Counted from the stretch's first letter, positions 1 through 4,675 are shown. The stretch: 6,626 nucleotides of DNA from Nitrospiraceae bacterium (GCA_028064945.1 JAPTWQ010000033.1:1-6626), one strand, 5' to 3'. A program made the numbers and translations. The notes: generated by a model not told the origin, from the letters alone.

Positions 1-113
1 GGTGGGTCTTTTACCTGTCCGCAACGTCGTTCCCGAAGAACTCAGGCTGGTCAACCCGAGCTTGTCGAACCTCCTTTCAAGCTCCGCCGTTCACGGCGGG
101 GTGGTTGACCACC
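1..113. repeat. Branched palindromic block, possible IS200/IS605-type element end
   Basis: Three nested inverted repeats can be read directly. An outer stem pairs GGTCAACC (49-56) with GGTTGACC (103-110). Inside it GAGCTTG (58-64) pairs with CAAGCTC (78-84), and CCGCCG (84-89) pairs with CGGCGG (94-99) around a TTCA loop. A further short palindrome, GGTGGT-TG-ACCACC, covers 100-113. Together they would fold into a three-way junction in single-stranded DNA or RNA. Palindromic hairpins of the CCGCC-TTCA-GGCGG kind are typical of the ends of IS200/IS605-family elements and of TnpB guide-RNA 3' ends, so an IS end with its body off the left edge is my preferred reading. No transposase domain is recognisable in the first 50 bases, so this remains inference. 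An integron attC-like or regulatory structure is an alternative. Confidence 0.4.
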
Positions 114-386
114 ATATTCCGGCATTGAGAGCGTCCACTCGGCAACCAGGTTCTGCTCCGCATGAACGGCCACCCCTCGCTCAACACCCCACCCATTTTC
201 GTTGGAATTGATCGTCACCGAAAACGGAATCTCCCATCCTTTCTTCGCGAGAAAAATATCCGCAAGGTCACGAGGCGCACAATAGGAGTCAAACTCAAAG
301 ACCTCTCCGACTTTCCGGGTAACGCTGAGGTCGGAGAAAACGTCGGGATCAAAAAGGGATTCGATGAGGGCATCGGTATCGCTCAT
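51..386 (-). CDS. Hypothetical acidic protein with replaced C-terminus
   Basis: An unrecognised protein of 111 residues. I chose the ATG at 386 (MSDTDALIES) because GGAG (393-396) sits 6 bases upstream; the in-frame TTG at 401 has no comparable site. Residues 1-90 look like a normal folded acidic protein, with an acidic helical start and a central beta-like stretch around WEIPFSVTIN (51-60). Residues 92-111 are unlike the rest: Arg/Gly/Ser-rich, basic and low in complexity. They are encoded exactly by the palindromic block at the left edge, and the stop codon lies in its outer stem. I infer that an insertion removed the natural 3' end and the reading frame now runs into foreign sequence. The gene has its own sigma70 promoter (478-506) of the type shared with two other genes here, with a leader of about 85 bases. 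No function can be assigned. Confidence 0.6.
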   Translation of the reverse strand: MSDTDALIESLFDPDVFSDLSVTRKVGEVFEFDSYCAPRDLADIFLAKKGWEIPFSVTINSNENGWGVERGVAVHAEQNLVAEWTLSMPEYGGQPPRRERRSLKGGSTSSG

Positions 387-474
387 GGGGATCTCCGGCA
401 AAGAGTTGGGGAAACATGTCAGACCATCGAGAACGCCGTAGAAAGACTGATGAATACAAATCTCATTTCTTATA

Positions 475-506
475 TATAATATATATTATACAAAGAAAGG
501 AGTCAA
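475..506 (-). promoter_or_regulatory. Sigma70 promoter with AT palindrome, upstream of the 111-aa gene
   Basis: On the minus strand TTGACT (501-506) is followed after 17 bases by TATATT (478-483). The -10 is overlaid by a perfect 16-bp palindrome, TATAATATATATTATA (475-490), a possible operator. This is the first of three near-identical promoters in the window (others at 1612-1654 and 3555-3584). A start site would fall near 470. Confidence 0.8.
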
Positions 507-552
507 GGACACGAAACGGAGAAAGAGACCGACACCTGAAAATGACAGGTTT

Positions 553-858
553 TTATGAGACCCGGCGTTTTGACGTCCCCGAAAAGCGGGATCTGCGGAT
601 GCGAAAATGAGGAACGCCCATGCAAAGGATCTCTTTTAACGAAAACAGATAGGAAACATGGCGGGCTGCGGGATCTTCTCTCCAATCGCGCAACAGTCGC
701 ACGGCCTGTCCCAGACGATCATCGGCGGGGTGACCAACGCTTTCTCTCAGGATCGCGGCGAGATCGTTGAGGGCGGCGATGTCCTTTTTTCCGGACGGAG
801 ACGCATCCTGCTCCCACATTTGAAGACGACGAATGGCTCTTTTGATGATTTTTTTCAT
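553..858 (-). CDS. Hypothetical helical protein, 101 aa
   Basis: I do not recognise this gene. The ATG at 858 opens a strongly basic N-terminus (MKKIIKRAIRRLQMW), followed by an alternating charged and hydrophobic stretch to about residue 65 that looks helical. Two segments resemble each other, RRLQMWEQDA and VRLLRDWRED, which hints at an internal duplication of a helical unit. The last 35 residues are basic and less ordered in appearance. There is no Shine-Dalgarno sequence before the ATG: upstream lies a run of seven A after a C-rich patch. The start is therefore uncertain, although no better in-frame start exists upstream. Unlike its two flanking genes it lacks the TTGACT-N17-TATATT promoter; heptad TATG repeats lie about 80-110 bases upstream instead. 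Confidence 0.45.
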   Translation of the reverse strand: MKKIIKRAIRRLQMWEQDASPSGKKDIAALNDLAAILRESVGHPADDRLGQAVRLLRDWREDPAARHVSYLFSLKEILCMGVPHFRIRRSRFSGTSKRRVS

Positions 859-939
859 GTTTTTTTCGGGGGCAACCCTGGAAGGGACCAGGACGGGATA
901 GCGCCGGCTCCCGCACTCCTTTCTCTGCTATCTCATGTA

Positions 940-969
940 CATAAAACATACTACATACTACATAACATA
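940..969. repeat. Heptad TATG/CATA repeats upstream of the 101-aa gene
   Basis: CATA recurs at 940, 947, 954 and 961, exactly 7 bases apart, with a fifth copy at 966. On the minus strand this reads TATGTAG-TATGTAG-TATGTTT-TATGTAC. It lies in an AT-rich tract between the 168-aa and 101-aa genes, where a promoter for the latter is expected. A TTGAAA lies just upstream on the minus strand (about 982-987), but no good -10 at proper spacing is visible. The tract may be a binding site array or a weak promoter. Confidence 0.5.
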
Positions 970-1013
970 AAAAAACGAATTTTCAAGAAGAGATCGATGC
1001 GGCCACGTCAACA

Positions 1014-1030
1014 TGGGTGCATGCAGTCAC
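1014..1030. repeat. TGCATGCA-core dispersed repeat, copy A
   Basis: TGGGTGCATGCAGTCAC, identical over 17 bases to copies at 1887-1903 and 2200-2216. It is intergenic, about 48 bases past the stop codon of the 168-aa gene. Confidence 0.85.
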
Positions 1031-1078
1031 GAACCGGGAAAACCTCAACAGAATGGCGTTCCCGGTTCGCTCCGGCAC

Positions 1079-1585
1079 TTACTTCGGAAGCGCGAGATGT
1101 TGCAGACAGGCCTCTATCGTCTCCGGCAACATAACCTCTTTGAAAACTCCGGCAAAAAGGGCGGGATATCGGGCGATAACGACCGCCATGTTCGAGAGGT
1201 TGTCCCGCACAAAATCCCGATTCATGCCGTCATGAAGCGTGGTCATCTTGGCATTCAGGGCCTCGTCGTTGTCGAACACATAAATCTTCCCGGTCAAATA
1301 GGCATCAGATTCTTCATCGCGATACAATCCGGCTTCGAGGGTGCAATAGAGCAGAAGCCGACGGGAACGGTCGACCGCCAGAATCGAATCCTCGAAAGCG
1401 CCATTATCGTTATAGCTATTAACGAGATAGTTGGCGATGGAAAACGATTCCGGAATGATCTCGCCGGATTCTCTCGGCGCATCGGGAATCACGATGTCAA
1501 AAACCGTGCCGTCTTCACTCGGAACAACATCCATGTTAGTGATCGAAGAAGAAAAGAGATCGGCGATCTCATCGGCAGTCACCAT
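1079..1585 (-). CDS. Hypothetical acidic protein, 168 aa
   Basis: An unrecognised acidic protein of 168 residues. The ATG at 1585 (MVTADEIADL) is well supported: AAAGGA (1592-1597) lies 6 bases upstream, and the promoter at 1626-1654 gives a leader of only about 35 bases. The sequence looks like a soluble alpha/beta protein: an N-terminal helix, strands around TVFDIVIPD (27-35), LLLYCTLEAG (77-86) and GKIYVFD (99-105), then a long C-terminal helical stretch (about 108-165). There is no signal peptide, membrane segment or catalytic motif that I can identify. The small acidic alpha/beta layout recalls YbjN or type III secretion chaperone folds, but this is only a resemblance. It sits alone between its own promoter and the downstream TGCATGCA repeat and is probably monocistronic. 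It belongs to the same putative regulon as the 111-aa gene and the ADP-ribosyltransferase operon. Confidence 0.75.
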   Translation of the reverse strand: MVTADEIADLFSSSITNMDVVPSEDGTVFDIVIPDAPRESGEIIPESFSIANYLVNSYNDNGAFEDSILAVDRSRRLLLYCTLEAGLYRDEESDAYLTGKIYVFDNDEALNAKMTTLHDGMNRDFVRDNLSNMAVVIARYPALFAGVFKEVMLPETIEACLQHLALPK

Positions 1586-1611
1586 GGGCGATCCTTTCTG
1601 AGAGGGTGGTT

Positions 1612-1654
1612 GTTATGTTATATATAATATATATCATAACAACAAGGAAGTCAA
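1612..1654 (-). promoter_or_regulatory. Sigma70 promoter with AT palindrome, upstream of the 168-aa gene
   Basis: On the minus strand TTGACT (1649-1654), 17 bases, then TATATT (1626-1631). A 29-bp near-perfect palindrome spans 1612-1640, with GTTATG and CATAAC arms and one mismatched pair besides the centre. It covers the -10 and the start site and is the longest palindrome of the three promoters. Confidence 0.85.
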
Positions 1655-1689
1655 GGGAACTCCCAATCATTTCTCTCGCCGGTTCTTCT

Positions 1690-1842
1690 TTAACAACTCT
1701 GGTCGCACGGCCTTGCACCGCAGGTTTCGCACGTTCTTGGCGACCAGAGGCATCCGGTCGTGGCATCGCCGTCCGTCGTGGGTTCTCCACAATCGGGACA
1801 CTCCCCATTCGATTCTCCGAGATCCCAGGGATCACAGCACAT
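1690..1842 (-). CDS. Small cysteine-rich, zinc-ribbon-like protein, 50 aa
   Basis: A 50-residue protein with a very strong ribosome binding site (AAGGAGG, 1848-1854) 5 bases before the ATG at 1842. It carries nine cysteines: C2, C3, C15, C18, C31, C38, C41, C46 and C50. Two CxxC pairs, ECPDCGEP (14-21) and TCETCGARPC (37-46), are the classic layout of a zinc ribbon, so structural zinc binding is likely. The segments ECPDCGEP, CETCG and CDQSC at the end resemble, as I recall, small zinc-ribbon proteins of phages and plasmids; I could not verify this by search. It is the last gene in the series led by the ADP-ribosyltransferase, 57 bases after the 90-aa gene. A role as a nucleic-acid-binding or adaptor protein is inference only. 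Confidence 0.75.
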   Translation of the reverse strand: MCCDPWDLGESNGECPDCGEPTTDGDATTGCLWSPRTCETCGARPCDQSC

Positions 1843-1886
1843 TGTTGCCTCCTTTTCCGATGATTGAGAGCCTCTCGCGACTCAGG

Positions 1887-1903
1887 TGGGTGCATGCAGT
1901 CAC
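1887..1903. repeat. TGCATGCA-core dispersed repeat, copy B
   Basis: TGGGTGCATGCAGTCAC. The TGA stop codon of the 90-aa gene (1900-1902) lies inside this copy, so the repeat supplies the end of that gene. It shares 19 bases (adding GA) with copy A. Confidence 0.85.
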
Positions 1904-2172
1904 GAGGAGGATCTGGCCAAAGCAGCATGGAGGTCACGCACAAGTCCATTGAAGTAGCGTCGCTCCTGAAAAAACTCAAATTCGGGAGACTGAGGCCTCT
2001 CGGGAGGAAAGGAGCGGACGACGACACAGGGATTACCGTCGGGGAAAGGAACCTGGATCGCAATATTGTCGGTGATCTCAATTTCGCCGTCGACCGACTC
2101 ATCGCCGGGAGAATATTTTCGGATGGTGAACCCATGTTTGGGGAGATTTTTGAGCAGAAAGGCCATGTTCAT
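1900..2172 (-). CDS. Hypothetical protein, 90 aa
   Basis: An unrecognised 90-residue protein. The start at 2172 (MNMAFLLKNL) is decided by AAGGAGG (2180-2186), 7 bases upstream. The ATG at 2166 would be too far from it, and the one at 2208 lies inside the preceding gene without such a site. The start overlaps the stop of the 105-aa gene as ATGA, which suggests translational coupling. The sequence reads as a small alpha/beta domain: a short basic N-terminal helix, strands GEIEITDNIAIQVPF (29-43) and PCVVVRSF (48-55), and a C-terminal helix (about 66-86). Both ends appear affected by repeats: the TGCATGCA repeat copy B provides the stop codon, and copy C lies just upstream of its start region. 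No function can be given. Confidence 0.7.
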   Translation of the reverse strand: MNMAFLLKNLPKHGFTIRKYSPGDESVDGEIEITDNIAIQVPFPDGNPCVVVRSFPPERPQSPEFEFFQERRYFNGLVRDLHAALARSSS

Positions 2173-2486
2173 GATCGGCCCTCCTTGTGGTGTGAGGGGT
2201 GGGTGCATGCAGTCACCGGAACATAGACCGGCGATTTTTTGTCGTCGAAACAGACAAGGTTGGCGGGAACGAAATCTTCTGGAAAAAACGCGCCATTCAG
2301 ATCGACCGTCCCGTTTTTGAGAACCCGCTGGCCGAGATAGAGTCCTTTTCGGGCCGAGGGCAGGGGGCGCTCGATCCAGACTCTCCGCCGACCTCCATGC
2401 AACGGGGAGGGAGGGAGGGAGACTCTCACGAGGACGGAACGAACGAGAACACGTGTTCCAAACGAGAGACAGCGGGCAGTGTCCAT
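2169..2486 (-). CDS. Hypothetical protein, 105 aa, C-terminus encoded by a repeat
   Basis: An unrecognised 105-residue protein. The ATG at 2486 has AGGA (2494-2497) 7 bases upstream. Residues 20-40 are Arg/Pro-rich. Residues 49-90 (GLYLGQRVLKNGTVDLNG and onward to SPVYVP) look like a small beta-barrel. The pattern of a basic strand, NGTVDLNG, an aromatic turn, then an acidic loop and a final strand recalls the C-terminal barrel of Mu-type transposases, but this is a weak resemblance. Residues 91-97 (VTACTHP) are encoded by copy C of the TGCATGCA repeat, so the last 15 residues may be a read-through tail acquired with the repeat. The stop overlaps the next start (ATGA), consistent with a real gene in an operon. 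A palindrome and a G-rich run lie in its 5' half. Confidence 0.5.
   Translation of the reverse strand: MDTARCLSFGTRVLVRSVLVRVSLPPSPLHGGRRRVWIERPLPSARKGLYLGQRVLKNGTVDLNGAFFPEDFVPANLVCFDDKKSPVYVPVTACTHPSHHKEGRS
2200..2216. repeat. TGCATGCA-core dispersed repeat, copy C
   Basis: TGGGTGCATGCAGTCAC, lying inside the 3' end of the 105-aa gene and just upstream of the 90-aa gene. With the preceding base it also shares GTGGG with copies B and D. Confidence 0.85.
2404..2419 (+). other. G-quadruplex motif
   Basis: The plus strand carries GGGGAGGGAGGGAGGG: four runs of at least three G separated by single A. Four G3 runs with one-base loops form very stable parallel quadruplexes. It lies on the template strand of the 105-aa gene (coding for SLPPSP), so it could hinder transcription or replication there. 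It could also simply be a codon-driven GGGA microsatellite. Confidence 0.6.
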
Positions 2487-2525
2487 AATGTCATCCTATG
2501 ACAGGGGTTTACATAATCGTCATGC

Positions 2526-2681
2526 TCAATGCAGGCAGAAGCCAACCCCGATACTCACGATGCCCCCGGCGATCCAGAGGGCGAGGAAAAGGACGCGAAA
2601 CGAGACCAGGGGATCGGGGGTGGGTGCATGCACCCAGTTGCCACGATCCGGGGAGCGACGACGGCGAAGAGAGGCCACCAT
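2526..2681 (-). CDS. Possible small membrane protein, 51 aa
   Basis: A short reading frame whose C-terminal half (residues 25-50, LVSFRVLFLALWIAGG and onward) is an uninterrupted hydrophobic stretch long enough for one membrane span. It is preceded by a run of arginines (RRRR, 6-9) that would keep the N-terminus in the cytoplasm. The start is uncertain: ATG at 2681 and GTG at 2687 are both possible, and neither has a clean ribosome binding site. A GAAGGAAG lies farther upstream, overlapping the stop of the basic 50-aa gene. Copy D of the TGCATGCA repeat falls inside and encodes WVHAPT, between the basic region and the membrane span. It lies in series with the operon (44 bases after the previous gene, 39 before the next). 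If real, it would be the only membrane anchor in the operon. Confidence 0.35.
   Translation of the reverse strand: MVASLRRRRSPDRGNWVHAPTPDPLVSFRVLFLALWIAGGIVSIGVGFCLH
2621..2636. repeat. TGCATGCA-core dispersed repeat, copy D (perfect palindrome)
   Basis: TGGGTGCATGCACCCA is a perfect 16-bp palindrome. Its left 12 bases match copies A-C, while its right arm mirrors the left instead of continuing as GTCAC. It is located within the small membrane-protein frame. Confidence 0.85.
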
Positions 2682-2725
2682 CTCCACCGTATACCCGACA
2701 GACGACCGGGGGATGGCTTCTTCCT

Positions 2726-2878
2726 TCAGAACGACAGAGGAGGAAGGGGTCGGTCGATTTCGGCTTGAATGATGCGACGAATCTTCATCTTTCGCCGCCG
2801 GTCGAGCTTGTGCCGAATAATTTTTCCGGCAGGAACGGGCCGACGGCGCCGGGAAGGGCGGATCGGGGTTTTGGCCAT
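2726..2878 (-). CDS. Small, highly basic protein, 50 aa
   Basis: A 50-residue protein beginning MAKTPIRPSRRRRPVPAG. The start at 2878 is strongly supported: AAGGAGG (2886-2892) lies 7 bases upstream, within the last codons of the ADP-ribosyltransferase gene, and the ATG shares one base with that gene's TGA. Arginine and lysine make up over a third of residues 1-37 (RRRR at 10-13, DRRRKMKIRR at 26-35), so it probably binds nucleic acid or an acidic partner. No helix-turn-helix or ribbon-helix-helix can be made out. Its tight coupling to a predicted toxin-like enzyme makes an accessory, antidote or substrate role worth considering, but antitoxins are usually acidic, which argues against a simple antitoxin. 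Confidence 0.6.
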   Translation of the reverse strand: MAKTPIRPSRRRRPVPAGKIIRHKLDRRRKMKIRRIIQAEIDRPLPPLSF

Positions 2879-3531
2879 CACGCAACCTCCTTGGCAACAC
2901 GAACATCGAAGATCGTTTCGGGGAAGACAATGATTTCGTCTTCCCCTCTTCGGTTGAAGTACGCGATCACGTCGTCCTTTTTGACGATTCCTGAGAAAAC
3001 CACCCCCTGGCTTCCGAAACGTGACGCGAACCAGGTGGCGACGTGCATGCTGGTGGTCCAGCTCAGCGCCGATCGCGGGTCTTGGGAGCGCTCCCCCGCG
3101 CCCCGGTAAATGGGAAAATATTGAGGAAGACCGTTCAGGACAGCTCTCTCGTCGTCACTCATGAGGCCTTCCATCGAGAGGGGCGTGCGGGAAAACAGTC
3201 GGCGAAACGTCTCGTAATGGCGGTAAGGAAACTCGCAGTCGATATAGACACTGGGGAGGAGGGTCCAGAACCGGTCCCCCTCGATCATCGGCGCATATTG
3301 CTCAAGGGCATCGGGGCGATAGGGACGCTCGAAAAGGAAGATGGCCCGCTCCCAATCGCGTTCATGGAGCGCCTTGCGGAGAGATTGAAGCTTGTGTTTG
3401 TAGCAGGCGTTGGCCTGTTGAATCATGGCATGGCTCTCGATGAAGAAGAGATGAACGAGAGGATGCCGGATCATGGGAATGGGACCTTCAGTGGACAGAC
3501 ACACTTCAAGCTCGGGGAGTAATGTTTCCAT
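2878..3531 (-). CDS. Predicted ADP-ribosyltransferase, R-S-E class
   Basis: A 217-residue protein whose C-terminal half carries the three motifs of the R-S-E (cholera-toxin-like) ADP-ribosyltransferase fold in the right order. These are YRG at 142-144 (NAD-binding Arg143), LSWTTSMHVATWFASRF at 156-172 (the S-T-S-like strand and the helix after it), and the ExE motif at 197-199 (E197-D-E199) in RRGEDEIIVFP. Enzymes of this class transfer ADP-ribose from NAD+ to protein or nucleic acid. The first 135 residues are helical and unrecognised and may be a targeting or regulatory domain. There is no signal peptide, so it probably acts in the cytoplasm. The start at 3531 has AAGGAGG 5 bases upstream and a near-consensus promoter with a leader of about 18 bases. 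It heads the accessory operon and overlaps the next gene by one base. The target is unknown; toxin, anti-phage or host-modifying roles are all open. Confidence 0.8.
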   Translation of the reverse strand: METLLPELEVCLSTEGPIPMIRHPLVHLFFIESHAMIQQANACYKHKLQSLRKALHERDWERAIFLFERPYRPDALEQYAPMIEGDRFWTLLPSVYIDCEFPYRHYETFRRLFSRTPLSMEGLMSDDERAVLNGLPQYFPIYRGAGERSQDPRSALSWTTSMHVATWFASRFGSQGVVFSGIVKKDDVIAYFNRRGEDEIIVFPETIFDVRVAKEVA

Positions 3532-3554
3532 GTCGCCCTCCTTATTTATATCTA

Positions 3555-3584
3555 TATTATATATAATAACAAGGAGGGAGTCAA
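3555..3584 (-). promoter_or_regulatory. Near-consensus sigma70 promoter of the ADP-ribosyltransferase operon
   Basis: On the minus strand TTGACT (3579-3584), 17 bases, then a perfect TATAAT (3556-3561). A perfect 14-bp palindrome, TATTATATATAATA (3555-3568), covers the -10. Transcription would begin near 3549, just before the ribosome binding site. Expression would be strong unless a repressor binds the palindrome. The -35 lies only 25 bases past the repA stop codon, and no terminator is visible between them. Confidence 0.9.
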
Positions 3585-3609
3585 GGAGGCGAGAATCGGA
3601 ACGGCGAGA

Positions 3610-4551
3610 TTAGCACACGGAAGTTGTGGATGCTTTTGACGTTTTAGCGTAGAAGAGAACGACATCGGAGACCGTGTCGAGACGGAGACCGTACTGGGGG
3701 AGATCGTTTTCGGAGGCGGCCTTCTTGAGCGCCAGGCGGAAGTTGCGAAGAGGCGCGGTGCTTCCCACGCGATTTTGGAGGTGTTCGAGTCCGATTTTCC
3801 ACTGGGGGAAGGATCCGCAGTTTTTGCGGGCCAGCTCGTAGAGTCGACGTTTGAGCGAGGAGGTAATGCCGAAGTATTCGTTGCTCAGAGTGAGGATCTC
3901 TCGGGCCCAGACGGCGTTGTAGGACCAGCTGGAAATCGTGACCTCGACCATGATTTTGGACAGATCGGTTTCGTCTGTTTTACCGAGGATGGAGTAGTTG
4001 GCAATCAGGTTGAATCCGCTTTCGTTGCGCAGGCCGTTGGTGGCCAAGTCGGTCTGGACGATGGTACCGAGAAGGCGATTGAGACTCTCCTGGAGGAGCC
4101 GGTAGCGATTGCCGCCGGAGCGGCGGGTGGCGTTCATGTAGTCGGCGATGGTGAACTGGAAGGTTCTCATTTTTTTGGAATTGTGGAGGGACACCGGACG
4201 GACTTGATCGAGACGGTACGCGAGGTGGCCGTTCAGGTAGAGCAGGATGTCGCGATCCCAGATGGTGGCCATCCCGAAAGAAGACGGGAAGATTTTGACC
4301 TGTCCTTCGGGGAAGGTATAGACGCGGGGCTCCCGGTCCGGGGTTTTCGACAGGGAGAAGAAGGGGTAGTCCAGCATGTGCAGTTCTGACTTGAGGGAGA
4401 CGCGGCGAGAGGGAAGCACAATCGGAGGCTCATCGTCGTCTTCGGTCAGAATCTGCGGAACGGGAGTGGGTTTCTTGGCCATTTTTTTCTCGTTGAGATG
4501 GCGTTCCTGGGCCAGCTCCCAAGCGGTGGGAGTTCCGTCAGGGTGAGGCAT
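3610..4551 (-). CDS. repA: Plasmid replication initiator RepA (RPA family)
   Basis: A 313-residue initiator that would bind the iterons next to it and open the origin. It matches the plasmid RepA/RPA initiator family over residues 58-190. Landmarks are MLDYPFFSLSK (59-69), VKIFPSSFGMATIWDRDIL (85-103), the region MNATRRSGGNRYRLLQESL (139-157) typical of a winged-helix DNA-binding domain, and VQTDLATN (165-172). A second segment (about 200-300) has another winged-helix look (WAREILTLSN, SSLKRRLYELARK). The start at 4551 has GGAGG (4560-4564) 8 bases upstream; an inner ATG at 4482 lacks this. The first 50 residues are charged and probably flexible. The leader holds an inverted repeat and an inverted iteron, so self-repression by RepA is likely. 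The gene appears intact. Confidence 0.95.
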   Translation of the reverse strand: MPHPDGTPTAWELAQERHLNEKKMAKKPTPVPQILTEDDDEPPIVLPSRRVSLKSELHMLDYPFFSLSKTPDREPRVYTFPEGQVKIFPSSFGMATIWDRDILLYLNGHLAYRLDQVRPVSLHNSKKMRTFQFTIADYMNATRRSGGNRYRLLQESLNRLLGTIVQTDLATNGLRNESGFNLIANYSILGKTDETDLSKIMVEVTISSWSYNAVWAREILTLSNEYFGITSSLKRRLYELARKNCGSFPQWKIGLEHLQNRVGSTAPLRNFRLALKKAASENDLPQYGLRLDTVSDVVLFYAKTSKASTTSVC

Positions 4552-4582
4552 GGGTTGATCCTCCTCGAAGGTTAGCTCACGT

Positions 4583-4619
4583 TACCCGAAACGGTCGAAA
4601 GGGGCAAGCGTTTCGGGTA
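4583..4619. promoter_or_regulatory. Inverted repeat in the repA leader, likely RepA autoregulatory operator
   Basis: TACCCGAAACG (4583-4593) and CGTTTCGGGTA (4609-4619) form a perfect 11-bp inverted repeat with a 15-base spacer, about 30 bases upstream of the repA start. Each arm contains TACCCGAAA, the conserved end of the iterons. Many iteron plasmids repress rep through such inverted half-iterons, bound by the initiator dimer. In RNA it would also form a leader hairpin. Confidence 0.75.
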
Positions 4620-4629
4620 TATCGGATGC
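4614..4629 (-). repeat. Inverted iteron overlapping the repA operator
   Basis: On the minus strand this reads GCATCCGATATACCCG, a full iteron in the opposite direction to the main array. Its right end is one arm of the repA leader inverted repeat. Confidence 0.85.
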
Positions 4630-4631
4630 AG

Positions 4632-4675
4632 GTTGGACCCGTATCTTTTAAGTATAAAACGTATAAAAGAGTAAT
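4632..4675 (-). promoter_or_regulatory. Possible repA promoter region
   Basis: On the minus strand an AT-rich stretch contains TATACT, a good -10, and an earlier TATACG. TTTCAG lies about 16 bases before the latter as a poor -35. On the plus strand GTATAAAA occurs twice with a 10-base period. It is placed between the iteron array and the leader inverted repeat, where the repA promoter is expected, but the exact hexamers are uncertain. Confidence 0.4.

Noticed and set aside
418..463. 15-codon leader peptide (MRFVFISLST...) before the 111-aa gene
   Set aside because: No ribosome binding site and nothing attenuator-like follows it; too short to support.
534..551. Hairpin ACCTG-AAAATGA-CAGGT followed by TTTT as a terminator
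   Set aside because: The stem is only 5 bp and the T run is on the plus strand, where no gene is read. It could not terminate the minus-strand gene ending here.
859..867. A7 run as a programmed frameshift site joining an upstream frame to the 101-aa frame
   Set aside because: A -1 shift from the upstream frame reaches a TGA at once, and the 101-aa frame is in the +1 register, so the slippery site does not join them.
1013..1627. Plus-strand frame of 204 codons opposite the 168-aa gene
   Set aside because: Antisense shadow: it runs through a dispersed repeat and the promoter palindrome and has no ribosome binding site. The opposite strand has a promoter, a ribosome binding site and a protein-like sequence.
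3084..3095. Perfect palindrome GGGAGCGCTCCC inside the ADP-ribosyltransferase gene
   Set aside because: A single GC-rich palindrome within coding sequence (GERS codons); no second copy and no positional logic, so probably chance.
3775..4389. Plus-strand frame of 204 codons opposite repA
   Set aside because: Shadow of the well-supported RepA coding sequence.
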